From the NCBI GenBank assembly GCA_037379885.1, contig JARRJC010000008.1, forward strand, positions 1 through 64,000: 64,000 nt of DNA, read 5' to 3'. The notes under the pieces are model-generated. The model was not told the origin of the DNA. It worked only from the letters and a program-made list of their open reading frames with translations, and did no database searches. The position numbers were made by a program, and so were the translations under genes. Shown in pieces: positions 24,193 to 32,309 of the stretch (positions are counted from its first letter, which is position 1; every line of letters starts with the position of its first letter). The stretch comes from Limibacillus sp. (lineage in GTDB: Bacteria > Pseudomonadota > Alphaproteobacteria > Kiloniellales > CECT-8803).

Positions 24193-25539
24193 TCAGCCGA
24201 CCCTGGTCAGGCCAGCGCCGGGCTCCAGGTTCCTACTGGCCTGCCAATCCGTCAGCCAATCCCTGAAGGCCGGCACGGCCAGGGGCTTGGCGAAAAGGTA
24301 ACCCTGGGCTTCGTCGCAGCCCTGCTGATGCAGGAACTGTAGGGTCTCGACCGTTTCCACGCCTTCGGCGACCACGCGGTAGCCCAGCCCCTTACCGATG
24401 GAGACGATGCGGTCGATCAAAAAGCGGTTGCCCTCGTCGTCGAGGCCGCGCACGAAGCTCTGGTCGATCTTGAGCACACCGGCGTTCAGCTTGGTCAGGT
24501 AGCTGAGGTTGCTGTAGCCGCTGCCGAAGTCGTCGATCGCCACGTCGATGCCCGCCGCGCGCACCTTGGCGATCTCGGCCTGCACCAGTTGCCCATGTTC
24601 CAGGAAGGCGCTCTCCGTCATTTCGATCTCCAGGCGCCGAGGCGGCACCCCCGCACGATCCAACAGGGCGAAGAGACGCTGGGCGAAGCCGGGGTCTGCA
24701 AGATTGCGCGTCGAGACGTTGACTGAAACCTTCAGGTCCAAGCCCGCTTCAGACCAGAGGCGGAGCTGCTCGATGGCGGAGGCCAGCACCCAGTTGGTCA
24801 GGGGCTCGATCAAGGCGGTGGTCTCGGCGAGCGGGATGAACTCGCCGGGAGATATCCAACCCAGTTCCGGATGGGTCCAGCGCAGCAGCGCCTCGGCGGA
24901 GCTGCAGCGCATGGTCTTGAGGTCGATGCGCGGCTGGTAGTGGAGTTCCAGGCCCTCTCCTTCGATGGCCGGGGCCAGATCGGTCAGCAGGCGAAAGGCG
25001 CGCTGGTGGGCGGCGTCGCTCTTGTGATCGTACCAGGCCCAACCCGCCAGCCTGCCGCGGCTGTCCTGCGCCGCCGTCAGCGCGCCGCGCAGCGATTCCG
25101 CGGGGTCGCGCTCCGGGTCGTCGAGGGCGATCAGGCCGATCCCCACTTGCGCTTTAAGCGGGATGTCGTCCACCAGGATGGGCTCTGCGAAGGCCCGCTT
25201 CAGGGCTGTCACCACCTTGGGCTCGGCGGCGCTCTCAGCTTCTTCCTCAAGCCGGAGCAGAAAAGCAAAGGAGAGCACGCTGACGTGAAAGACCGGGCCC
25301 GTTATCAGGGGAACCTGCGAGAAACGCTCGGCGCCAGCCCGGATGAAATCTTCGGCAAATCCCTGCCCAAGCGCCCGCAGCAGCCGGTTGAAGTGGGTTG
25401 CCTCCGCCAGCGTCACCAGGATCAGGCAACGAGGAGACTCACCGCTCTTCAAGGATTCTCCGCTCACATGGCGAATGCATTCGACCCGGGCGGGCAAGCC
25501 GGTCACGTGATCGTGTCGTCTGCGGTCTTCTTTGGCCAT
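24193..25539 (-). CDS. c-di-GMP phosphodiesterase with degenerate GGDEF and active-type EAL domain
   Basis: The 448-residue protein has a divergent GGDEF-like region (residues ~10-165) in which the GGDEF signature is not found, followed by a complete EAL domain (~185-435). Catalytic markers are all visible: SSAEALLRW (E-A-L), SVNVSTRNL (Asn), EIEMTES, AIDDFGSGYSNL, VLKIDQSFV (Lys) and VAEGVET. It should hydrolyse c-di-GMP to pGpG in the cytoplasm. No membrane segment or sensor domain is present. The gene is divergent from an exported protein of unknown function, beyond which a diguanylate cyclase gene lies. Confidence 0.92.
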   Translation of the reverse strand: MAKEDRRRHDHVTGLPARVECIRHVSGESLKSGESPRCLILVTLAEATHFNRLLRALGQGFAEDFIRAGAERFSQVPLITGPVFHVSVLSFAFLLRLEEEAESAAEPKVVTALKRAFAEPILVDDIPLKAQVGIGLIALDDPERDPAESLRGALTAAQDSRGRLAGWAWYDHKSDAAHQRAFRLLTDLAPAIEGEGLELHYQPRIDLKTMRCSSAEALLRWTHPELGWISPGEFIPLAETTALIEPLTNWVLASAIEQLRLWSEAGLDLKVSVNVSTRNLADPGFAQRLFALLDRAGVPPRRLEIEMTESAFLEHGQLVQAEIAKVRAAGIDVAIDDFGSGYSNLSYLTKLNAGVLKIDQSFVRGLDDEGNRFLIDRIVSIGKGLGYRVVAEGVETVETLQFLHQQGCDEAQGYLFAKPLAVPAFRDWLTDWQASRNLEPGAGLTRVG

Positions 25540-25644
25540 GGAGGGTCTTGGGCTCCCTGTAGTAGCGTCGGTTTCTAGGACCTATTTTAGGGCGAAAACT
25601 CTCTCAAACTTTCCTTAATTGCCCCTTAATCGGAAAGGCGGGAC

Positions 25645-26757
25645 ATGGGCAAGCGGGTCGTGATCGGTTTCATGCTGGCGCTCGCCCTCCTGCTTGGGGC
25701 CTCCGCCTATGCCATCGGGCTGGTCGGGTTCGACCGGCAGCGGGGTTATTTCTCGCCGGTTTGGGATGCGCAAGGCGAAGCGATCTACCTGCTGGAACGC
25801 CAGACCCGGGGGTTCGTCTGGGGCCTGGGATGGGAGTTCTTTTCCCCGCCCGCCCACGTGCGGATCGTCTCCGACCAGATTGCGCTTCTGCGCCATGATC
25901 CCGAAAGCGGAGACACGGAACGGCTTGCGGTCTGGGAGGAAACGCCGCTGATCGGCAAAAGCCTGCGTTTCTACCGGGGCCGGATCTTCAGCTACCTCTT
26001 GTCGGCTGCGCGCCCGAGCGAAGAGGGGGTGGAGTTCGCCGCGCGCTTGAGCATCCCCCGCGTACCCTCCTCGGAGATCTGGTCGCTTTCGGCCAGCTGG
26101 CCCTTCGGCCCGGAGGGTAAGCCGGACTGGCGTCAGGGCAACCGCGGCCTCAGGGGCACGCCGGAGGAGGTCCTCATGGGCGGGCGCGAGGTCATCACCC
26201 TGCCGGGTCCAGAGGGTTACGGCGCGGCCGTCCTGCTTCTGGAGGCTGACGGTGCGCGGCGCGTCCTGCTGCGGACGGAGGCCTTCGATGCCTGGTACGG
26301 CGAGGGCATCCCGGACGCCCTGGTGGCTGAACGGTCCGACCGCGAGCGCATCGAGCGGCAGCGGATGCTGCGGGCGGAGCGCGCCGCCCTTATCGAGCGC
26401 TTTCTGGCGGAGGGACTGTCAGAAGGGGCCGCAAAGCTGCGCGCCACCGATGAGATGCAGGCTCAGGGCCTGCTGCCGAAAGGCCGGCGCATCGTCGCAG
26501 AGGAGATCGAGGCGGCCCCGGAGGACATGCCGGTCTTCGAGATACCGCCGCGCTATCTGGAGGTGGGACTCTTCACCGATCTGGCGGAAGCCGTCGCGGA
26601 ACCCGGCAAGGAGGTCGACTCCAGCACCGGCAGCTACCTGCGCTACGCGGACGACGACCTAGGGCCGCGCTTGAAGGCGCATCGGGAGGCCGGCAACCGG
26701 CGCTTCGTGATCTCCATCGAGGGGAAGCTCTATCGGATCGAGACCCTGGGGCCCTAG
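25645..26757 (+). CDS. Exported or membrane-anchored protein of unknown function
   Basis: The 370-residue protein has an N-terminal hydrophobic segment (VIGFMLALALLLGASAYAIG, residues 6-25) and then a soluble, probably periplasmic, beta-rich part with RGYFSPVWDAQGEAIYLLER and repeated WSLSASWPFG-like strands. A charged helical stretch (SDRERIERQRMLRAERAALI, about residues 231-250) lies in the C-terminal third. No known domain is recognised. GGAAAGGCGGG precedes the ATG. The gene lies between an EAL and a GGDEF gene, both reading leftward, and overlaps the latter's end by 4 bases. Position suggests a c-di-GMP-linked surface or envelope role, but this is only inference. Confidence 0.7.
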   Translation: MGKRVVIGFMLALALLLGASAYAIGLVGFDRQRGYFSPVWDAQGEAIYLLERQTRGFVWGLGWEFFSPPAHVRIVSDQIALLRHDPESGDTERLAVWEETPLIGKSLRFYRGRIFSYLLSAARPSEEGVEFAARLSIPRVPSSEIWSLSASWPFGPEGKPDWRQGNRGLRGTPEEVLMGGREVITLPGPEGYGAAVLLLEADGARRVLLRTEAFDAWYGEGIPDALVAERSDRERIERQRMLRAERAALIERFLAEGLSEGAAKLRATDEMQAQGLLPKGRRIVAEEIEAAPEDMPVFEIPPRYLEVGLFTDLAEAVAEPGKEVDSSTGSYLRYADDDLGPRLKAHREAGNRRFVISIEGKLYRIETLGP

Positions 26758-27860
26758 TCGCTTGCGCTTTCGCGCCACCGGTTGCGGCCTTCCTTCTTGG
26801 CTCTGTAGAGGCCTTCGTCGGCCCTGCTCAGCAAGCCTTCCAGGTCCTGGGCCGTGTCAGGGAACTCGGCGATCCCGATGCTGGCGCTGACGGGTAGACG
26901 GACCTCTCCGATGAGGAAGGGTTCGCTCAGCACCTCGATCAGGGTCTGGGCCACCAGACCGGCCCGACTCTTGCCTGTCGAGGGCAGGAGGACCACGAAC
27001 TCATCTCCGCCGAAGCGCGCGATCAGGTCTGATGCCCTGAGGCGCGCCCGCATTCTCCCGGCGACCGCCGCCAGCAGCGCGTCCCCGGTCGAATGACCGT
27101 GGCCGTCGTTGATCGCCTTGAAACGGTCGATGTCGATGTAGAGCAGGGAACAAGGCGCGCCGTTGCGCTGAGCCGTTGCCAGGACGTGGCCCCCCTGTTC
27201 GGCGAAGAGGCGGCGGTTGGCAAGGCCCGTTAACTCGTCGTGCAAGGCCATGTGGCGCATCTGCTGTTCCAGCGCCTTGATCTCCGTCACGTCGATCTGG
27301 ACGCTGGCGAAGCCGCCGTCGGAGGTGCGCCGGTCGGTGGTGCGTATCCAACGCCCGTCCTTGAGCTCCACCACGAAGGAGCCCTCCAGCCGCTCCCGGT
27401 ACTGCGCCTTGTGCTGCAGGTAGTCGTCCTTATCCTCGAACTGCTTGCCGATGGAGACGTTGCCGCGCTCCACGTCGATCCGGCCCAGTTCGGAGAAGTG
27501 CACGCCGGGCCGGGCCTCCTGCTCGGAATAGCCGTAGAGCTGCCGGAAGTTTTCGTTGCAGGCGATCAGCCTGCCGTCGCTGTCGTAGATGACAATGGCC
27601 TCGGCCAAGGTGTCGAGCGCTTGCAGGAGCGGTTCCTGGGCATGAAGCCGCGCAAGCTGCTGGCGCAGCCTCTCGTTCTCGGCCTCGCTCGCCTTCAAAG
27701 CGTCGCGCAGGTCCTGACCCGGCGCCGAGTCCCGGGCGCCGTCAGATGCCGAAAGCCCGCCCGAGCGCGCCGCCGTCGCCTCCAGGCCACCGCCATCAGA
27801 AATCTTACGATGATCCGACAATCCCCTCTCCCGGACAAAGCCGCCGCCCTGATTGGGCAA
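26754..27860 (-). CDS. PAS-GGDEF diguanylate cyclase
   Basis: The 368-residue protein has a short coiled coil (ALKASEAENERLRQQLARLH, about residues 54-73), a PAS domain (LDTLAEAIVIYDSDGRLIAC onward, ~82-200) and a GGDEF domain (~210-362). The active-site motif is intact (RFGGDEF), and an inhibitory I-site RASD lies five residues before it. The enzyme should make c-di-GMP with product feedback. The PAS input signal is unknown. There is no membrane segment, so it acts in the cytoplasm. Confidence 0.93.
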   Translation of the reverse strand: MPNQGGGFVRERGLSDHRKISDGGGLEATAARSGGLSASDGARDSAPGQDLRDALKASEAENERLRQQLARLHAQEPLLQALDTLAEAIVIYDSDGRLIACNENFRQLYGYSEQEARPGVHFSELGRIDVERGNVSIGKQFEDKDDYLQHKAQYRERLEGSFVVELKDGRWIRTTDRRTSDGGFASVQIDVTEIKALEQQMRHMALHDELTGLANRRLFAEQGGHVLATAQRNGAPCSLLYIDIDRFKAINDGHGHSTGDALLAAVAGRMRARLRASDLIARFGGDEFVVLLPSTGKSRAGLVAQTLIEVLSEPFLIGEVRLPVSASIGIAEFPDTAQDLEGLLSRADEGLYRAKKEGRNRWRESASD

Positions 27861-27941
27861 GAGGAGCTTAAATCAAACCGGGTATATATGAAATAACGCA
27901 ACGATAGAGAGAGTGCTCGCTGCCGGCGGCGGAAAGGGGGG

Positions 27942-28910
27942 TCAGGCGTTTTCCCGCTGCAGCGCGCCGTAGGCGGCCTTGGGCCAGCGGCGGTGCAGCC
28001 AGAACCAGTTGCCGGGGTTCTCGCGCACGAAACCGCTTAGCTTGTCGTTGATCTGGCGCGTGATCTGCTGGATCTGTTCGGCGCGCGGCGCCTCGCGGTC
28101 GGGCAAGATCGGATCGGTCACGGTTATCTTGAAGCGGGCGTCCTCAAGGCGTTCCAGGTTCAGAACGAAGACCGGGCAATCGAGCCGCAAGGCGAGCTGC
28201 GCCGGGGCCTGGGTGGTTTCGGCGGCATGTCCCATGAAGTCGATCATCAGACCGCCGGTCAGCTTCTGATCGACCAGGATGCCCACGCAGCCGCCCCGGC
28301 GGATCACCTTCGTGATCTCGGGCAGCAGCCGCCTGTCCTTCTTGGCGATGCGCACGCCGCCGGAGCCGCCCCGCATCCGCTCGAGGCTGTCGGAGACATG
28401 CTTGTTGTTGGGTGTCCGGATCACCCCGAGGAAGGGGTCGAAGAGGCGCGAGCCCGCGACGTTCAAGATCTCGAAGTTCGCGAAATGGCCCGAGACGAGC
28501 AGCGCGCCTTTGCCGCCCGCCGTGGCCTCAGTAATTTTCTCCACGCCCTCGAAGAGGATGCGCCTGTTCTCGGGCTTCGATATGGCCGTCAGGTGCGGAT
28601 ACTCCGCCGCCGTGCGGCCCAGTTCTTCCCAGACCTGGAGCAGAATCCGGCCGCGCCCGGCGGCGTCCAGATCGGGCAAGGCCAGTTTCAGGTTACGCTC
28701 GACGCGCTTGGAAGCACCCATGTGAGGGCCGATCCGCCGCGCCAAGGACCCGCCGATGCGCGAGGCCCGGTCTACCGGCAGCAGACGCATCAAGCCCATC
28801 CACAAACCGAAGGCCAAGGCCTCGGCGGGATACTTGAAATAGCGCGCGAAGGGCCGCTTGCGGCGCAACCTGGAGTCCGACGCTGCGGCAGGGGGCGTGG
28901 TTTCAGACAT
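27942..28910 (-). CDS. LpxL/HtrB-like lysophospholipid/lipid A acyltransferase
   Basis: The 322-residue protein belongs to the LpxL/LpxM/HtrB acyltransferase family. The catalytic H-x4-E motif is in LLVSGHFANFEILNVAG near residue 142. An R-x-P-N-N-K segment (GVIRTPNNKH) and GILVDQK follow as in the family. A hydrophobic segment near residue 40 anchors it in the inner membrane. It is likely to add a secondary acyl chain to lipid A or a related lipid. The gene stands alone between the diguanylate cyclase and a divergent small membrane protein gene. Confidence 0.88.
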   Translation of the reverse strand: MSETTPPAAASDSRLRRKRPFARYFKYPAEALAFGLWMGLMRLLPVDRASRIGGSLARRIGPHMGASKRVERNLKLALPDLDAAGRGRILLQVWEELGRTAAEYPHLTAISKPENRRILFEGVEKITEATAGGKGALLVSGHFANFEILNVAGSRLFDPFLGVIRTPNNKHVSDSLERMRGGSGGVRIAKKDRRLLPEITKVIRRGGCVGILVDQKLTGGLMIDFMGHAAETTQAPAQLALRLDCPVFVLNLERLEDARFKITVTDPILPDREAPRAEQIQQITRQINDKLSGFVRENPGNWFWLHRRWPKAAYGALQRENA

Positions 28911-29172
28911 GGGCGCGCAAAATCGGCGTTTTCTGAGCGATAAGCAAATGAAAACTTGGGCAGGTCAGAGCGCTCAGGTCCGCGAACGCGAAGAGTTTCT
29001 CCCTGGTGGGCTTGAAGTCCCTGAGGGCGACCACCGCAGGCCGGTGCCTTATATCTTCCCAGCCAGCCATGTTAATTTCCGTCCATCGATACATATTAAC
29101 TACTTGGGAGCGCCGTCGCCGCGGCCAAGCAAGAGTTGCGCGCCGGCTGTCTGGGAGAAAGGATCGTATGTC

Positions 29173-29418
29173 ATGAGCAATGCAGAAGCGCCAAGCGGAT
29201 CCAGCGGCAGAACCCCCAAAGCCAAGGCCGCTGAACCCGAGACTCTTGAGATGCAGACGAGCGAGCCGCCGCCGGCCCACCTGCCCGCGCAGCTCGCGGA
29301 GCGACCGGCGAAGTCAGGCGCCGGCCGTCAAAGCCTCGCCTGGTTCACCTTCAGCCTGGAGCGCAACATCGAGAGGATGCTTTGGTTCATCCTGCTCCTG
29401 CTGGCCGCGGCGGTGTGA
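29173..29418 (+). CDS. Small tail-anchored protein of unknown function
   Basis: The 81-residue product starts MSNAEAPSGSSG, is rich in Pro, Ala and Glu for about 60 residues, and ends in one hydrophobic segment (MLWFILLLLAAAV) with no residues after it. That is the layout of a C-terminally anchored membrane protein. The ATG at 29173 follows GAGAAAGGA by 11 bases; a longer frame to the left is considered unlikely. No family is recognised. It is convergent with the dodecin gene, 14 bases away. Confidence 0.55.
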   Translation: MSNAEAPSGSSGRTPKAKAAEPETLEMQTSEPPPAHLPAQLAERPAKSGAGRQSLAWFTFSLERNIERMLWFILLLLAAAV

Positions 29419-29431
29419 ACCCGCGCCCGGG

Positions 29432-29644
29432 TCAGCTGTCTTCGTAGCGGAAGCCTATCTTCACGACCACCTGGTAGTGCGCCACCTTCTGATCGTCGAG
29501 GTGGCCGCGTATCTCCTTCACCTCGAACCAGTCGAGATTCTTCAGCTTGCGCGCGGCTGTCGTGACGGCGCCGTTGATGGCGTCTTCGATGGAGGTCTTG
29601 GAGGTGCCGACCACTTCGGACACGGAATAGACGTTGTCTGCCAT
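29432..29644 (-). CDS. Dodecin family flavin-binding protein
   Basis: The 70-residue protein matches dodecin along its whole length: VYSVSEVVGTSKTSIEDAIN at the start, the helix AARKLKNLDWFEVKEIRGHL and the final strand VAHYQVVVKIGFRYE. The Trp in LDWFEV is the flavin-stacking residue of the family. Dodecins form hollow dodecamers that store or buffer FMN/riboflavin. It is a single gene closed on the right by a region containing a terminator at 29769-29805. Confidence 0.93.
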   Translation of the reverse strand: MADNVYSVSEVVGTSKTSIEDAINGAVTTAARKLKNLDWFEVKEIRGHLDDQKVAHYQVVVKIGFRYEDS

Positions 29645-29768
29645 GATGCTTTCTCCCTTTTCCGTCCAGTTCGTCGTCAGGATGGGCGGGAAGCTTAAAG
29701 CCTATAGCTGCTTGAGTCATATCTCGCTTGAGCGCCGCGCCGCGGTAGCCCGTGCCTTGGCCAAATGA

Positions 29769-29805
29769 AAAGCGCCCCGCCGGAGGCCGTCCGGCGGGGC
29801 GCTTT
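29769..29805. terminator. Strong rho-independent terminator
   Basis: A 16-bp perfect stem (29769-29784 paired with 29790-29805) with a 5-base loop is flanked by A-runs and T-runs. It lies just downstream of the leftward ABC binding-protein gene (ending 29836) and would stop that transcript. Confidence 0.9.
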
Positions 29806-29835
29806 CAGTTGCTTGACGGCTTGACCGTCAGGCCT

Positions 29836-31419
29836 TTAGGCGAAGGACCAACGCTCCATCCAGCGCTCGCCGTCGACGTCCTGGTTAGAGGCGAGATCAC
29901 CTGTGTTCACCTCGTCCAAAGTGGCGAAGACGTAGTTGGCGAACATGGGAATGACGGCGCCGCCGTCCTGGTTCACGATCTCTTGCATCTCGAAGTACAT
30001 CTCCCGGCGCCGCTCCTCAACGAGCTCGGCGCGGGCCATCACGAGCAACTCATCGAAGCGCTCGTTCGACCAGAAGGTGTCGTTCCAGGCCACGCCGGAC
30101 TGATAGGCGGTGCTGAACATCTGATCCTCGACGGGACGGCCGCTCCAGTAAACCGCGGAGAAAGGCTTCACCATCCAGACGTCGGACCAGTAGCCGTCGT
30201 TGGGCTCGCGCACCACCTCGATGTCGATCCCGGCCTTCATGGCGGAGTTCTGATAGAGCACCGCTGCGTCGACCGCGCCGCCGAAGGCGGCATCGGAGGC
30301 CGAGAGCTTCACCTTGAGAGAATCCATGCCGGCTTCCTTCAGGTAGAACTTGGCCTTGTCCGGATCGTAGGAGGTCTGCGCCATCTGGTCGTTGTAGAAG
30401 CGCTGGCCCGGGCCGATCGGGTGGTCGTTGCCGACCGAGCCGTAACCGAACAGGATCTTCTCGACCATCTCCTCGCGGTTGATGGCGTACTTCAGCGCGC
30501 GGCGCACGTTCACGTCGGTGTAGGGGTCCTGGTTGCAGGACATGGCGAAGGTGAAGTGCTGCGTGCCCGCGACCGAGTTGATGTTGATGCCCGGGCGGCG
30601 GCCCAAGAGGCCGACGGTCTTCAGGTCCAGGCGGTCGATGGCGTGCACCTCGCCGGAAACCAGCGCCGTGGTGCGCGCGTTCAGGTCGACCAGCGAGAGC
30701 ATGGTGACGTCATCGAAGAAGCCACGGTCCGGATCCCAGTGGTTCTCGTTGCGCGTGAAGGCCGCGCTGATGCCGGGCTTGAACTCATCCAGCTTGTAGA
30801 CGCCTGTGCCGTTGCCCGCCTTCCAGTCGAGCTTGCCGTCCTTGGCCGGGCCGATCGGCAGGTGGTAGTCGGTCAGGATGTAGGGGAAGTCGGCGTTTCC
30901 GGCTTCCAGCTCGAAGACGACCTTGGTCGGACCGTCCGAGCGGATGTTCTGGATCGGCTTCACGATCGGGCCCGCCGCGGAGGTGGAATCCGCGCCGCGG
31001 TGGTGGTTGATCGAAACGATCACGTCTTCGACGGTCAGCGGGCGGCCATCGTGGAACGTGACGCCCTGGCGAATGTTGAAGGTCCAGACCGAGGCATCGT
31101 CCGAAGCTTCCCAGCTTTCCGCAAGATCGGGCTGCACGGAGCCGTCAACGCCGACCATGGTCAGGTAGCTGTAGATGCCATGGAGCAACGGCGTGGTGAA
31201 GCCGTTCTCTGAGGTGCCGGGGTCGAGCGTGTCGGTGGTCTGGCCGTGTGCCTTGCCGATCCGGAAGGAGCCACCCTTCTTCGGCATCTGGGCCATGGCG
31301 TTACCGGCGGTGAAGGTGGAGGCGGCGCCAAGCGCGCCAACGGCGGCGGCGCCCGCCAGGAAACTGCGGCGGTCGATCTTCCGCGCCATGTAGAGTTGCT
31401 TGATTTCATTGTAGGTCAT
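29836..31419 (-). CDS. ABC transporter substrate-binding protein, family 5 (peptide/opine type), Tat-exported
   Basis: The 527-residue protein is a family 5 extracellular solute-binding protein (DppA/OppA type). A Tat signal is present: KIDRRSFLAGAAAVGALGAA at about residues 14-33. The mature part starts with KKGGSFRIGKAHGQTTDTLD and has the cluster-C landmark ESWEASDDASVWTFNIRQGV near residue 104. It binds peptides or other small organic molecules in the periplasm. No permease or ATPase genes are nearby, so it is an orphan here. The leftward neighbours upstream are an SDR and a choline-sulfatase, hinting at sulfate-ester or quaternary-amine metabolism. Confidence 0.92.
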   Translation of the reverse strand: MTYNEIKQLYMARKIDRRSFLAGAAAVGALGAASTFTAGNAMAQMPKKGGSFRIGKAHGQTTDTLDPGTSENGFTTPLLHGIYSYLTMVGVDGSVQPDLAESWEASDDASVWTFNIRQGVTFHDGRPLTVEDVIVSINHHRGADSTSAAGPIVKPIQNIRSDGPTKVVFELEAGNADFPYILTDYHLPIGPAKDGKLDWKAGNGTGVYKLDEFKPGISAAFTRNENHWDPDRGFFDDVTMLSLVDLNARTTALVSGEVHAIDRLDLKTVGLLGRRPGININSVAGTQHFTFAMSCNQDPYTDVNVRRALKYAINREEMVEKILFGYGSVGNDHPIGPGQRFYNDQMAQTSYDPDKAKFYLKEAGMDSLKVKLSASDAAFGGAVDAAVLYQNSAMKAGIDIEVVREPNDGYWSDVWMVKPFSAVYWSGRPVEDQMFSTAYQSGVAWNDTFWSNERFDELLVMARAELVEERRREMYFEMQEIVNQDGGAVIPMFANYVFATLDEVNTGDLASNQDVDGERWMERWSFA

Positions 31420-31537
31420 TTCTTGACGCTCCCTGTTTTCTTTAATGGCGCATCTTTGCGCCGGTTTGGTCTGCGGTCAAACTATTGAAGGGGTTTCCCG
31501 GTATTTTCATGCAACCGGTCCCTCTACCCGTCCGGAA

Positions 31538-32299
31538 TCAGAAGGTCTCGGTATTGCCATCGACGCTGATCGCCTGACCGGAGATCAGCTTGGCGCGGTC
31601 CGAGCAGAGGAAGAGCACGCTGTCGGCGACATCATCGGCGCTGACCCAGCGTTTCAGGCTTGATCCGGCGGTATAGGCGGCCCGGATCTCCGCTTCTCTC
31701 ACGCCTTTCTCTGCCGCCTCGGCGGCCACCACCCGGTCCATGCGCTCCCCCTCGACGGCGCCCGGACAGATGGCATTCACGCGAACCCCGTCGGGGCCCG
31801 CTTCCTGCGCGGCGGTCTTGGTCAGGCCGATCACCGCCCACTTGGCCGCGCAGTAGGGCGAGCGGTAGGGGTATCCGAACAGCCCGGCGGTAGAGGAGAA
31901 GTTGACCACCGCGCCCCCGCCCGACGCGCGCAGCAAGGGCAGAGCCCGCCGCAGGCAGAGGTAGCTGCCGGTCAGGTTGATCTCGATGCAGTGACGCCAG
32001 CGCGCCGGGTCGCTCTCTTCGATGCTGGCGGTCTGGCCTGCGATGCCCGCCCCGTTGATCAGGATGTCGAGGCCGCCGAGGTCCCGCGCCACGCCGTCGA
32101 AAAGGACATCCACCTCGCTTTCGTTCGAAACATCGCAGCGATAGCCCAGAACGGCCTCCGGCAAGGCGGCCAGGTCCGCCTCCGCGACATCCGCAACGGC
32201 GAGCCTGGCGCCCTCCGCCAGAAAGCGCTGCACCAGGTGGAGGCCGATCCCAGCGGCTCCCGCCGTGATCAAGACGCGCTTGCCCTCGAACTCCTTCAT
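31538..32299 (-). CDS. SDR-family oxidoreductase
   Basis: The 253-residue enzyme is a classical SDR. The cofactor motif is ITAGAAGIGLHLVQRFLAEG (residues 11-30). NGAGIAG is near residue 86. The catalytic set is intact: Ser in NFSSTAGLFGYP and Tyr-x3-Lys in YCAAKWAVIG (about residues 153-162). Asp at the end of the second strand (AVADV) favours NAD(H). The gene starts 11 bases after the choline-sulfatase gene on the same strand, so they are probably co-transcribed. Substrate unknown. Confidence 0.93.
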   Translation of the reverse strand: MKEFEGKRVLITAGAAGIGLHLVQRFLAEGARLAVADVAEADLAALPEAVLGYRCDVSNESEVDVLFDGVARDLGGLDILINGAGIAGQTASIEESDPARWRHCIEINLTGSYLCLRRALPLLRASGGGAVVNFSSTAGLFGYPYRSPYCAAKWAVIGLTKTAAQEAGPDGVRVNAICPGAVEGERMDRVVAAEAAEKGVREAEIRAAYTAGSSLKRWVSADDVADSVLFLCSDRAKLISGQAISVDGNTETF

Positions 32300-32309
32300 C
32301 GGCCGCCCC

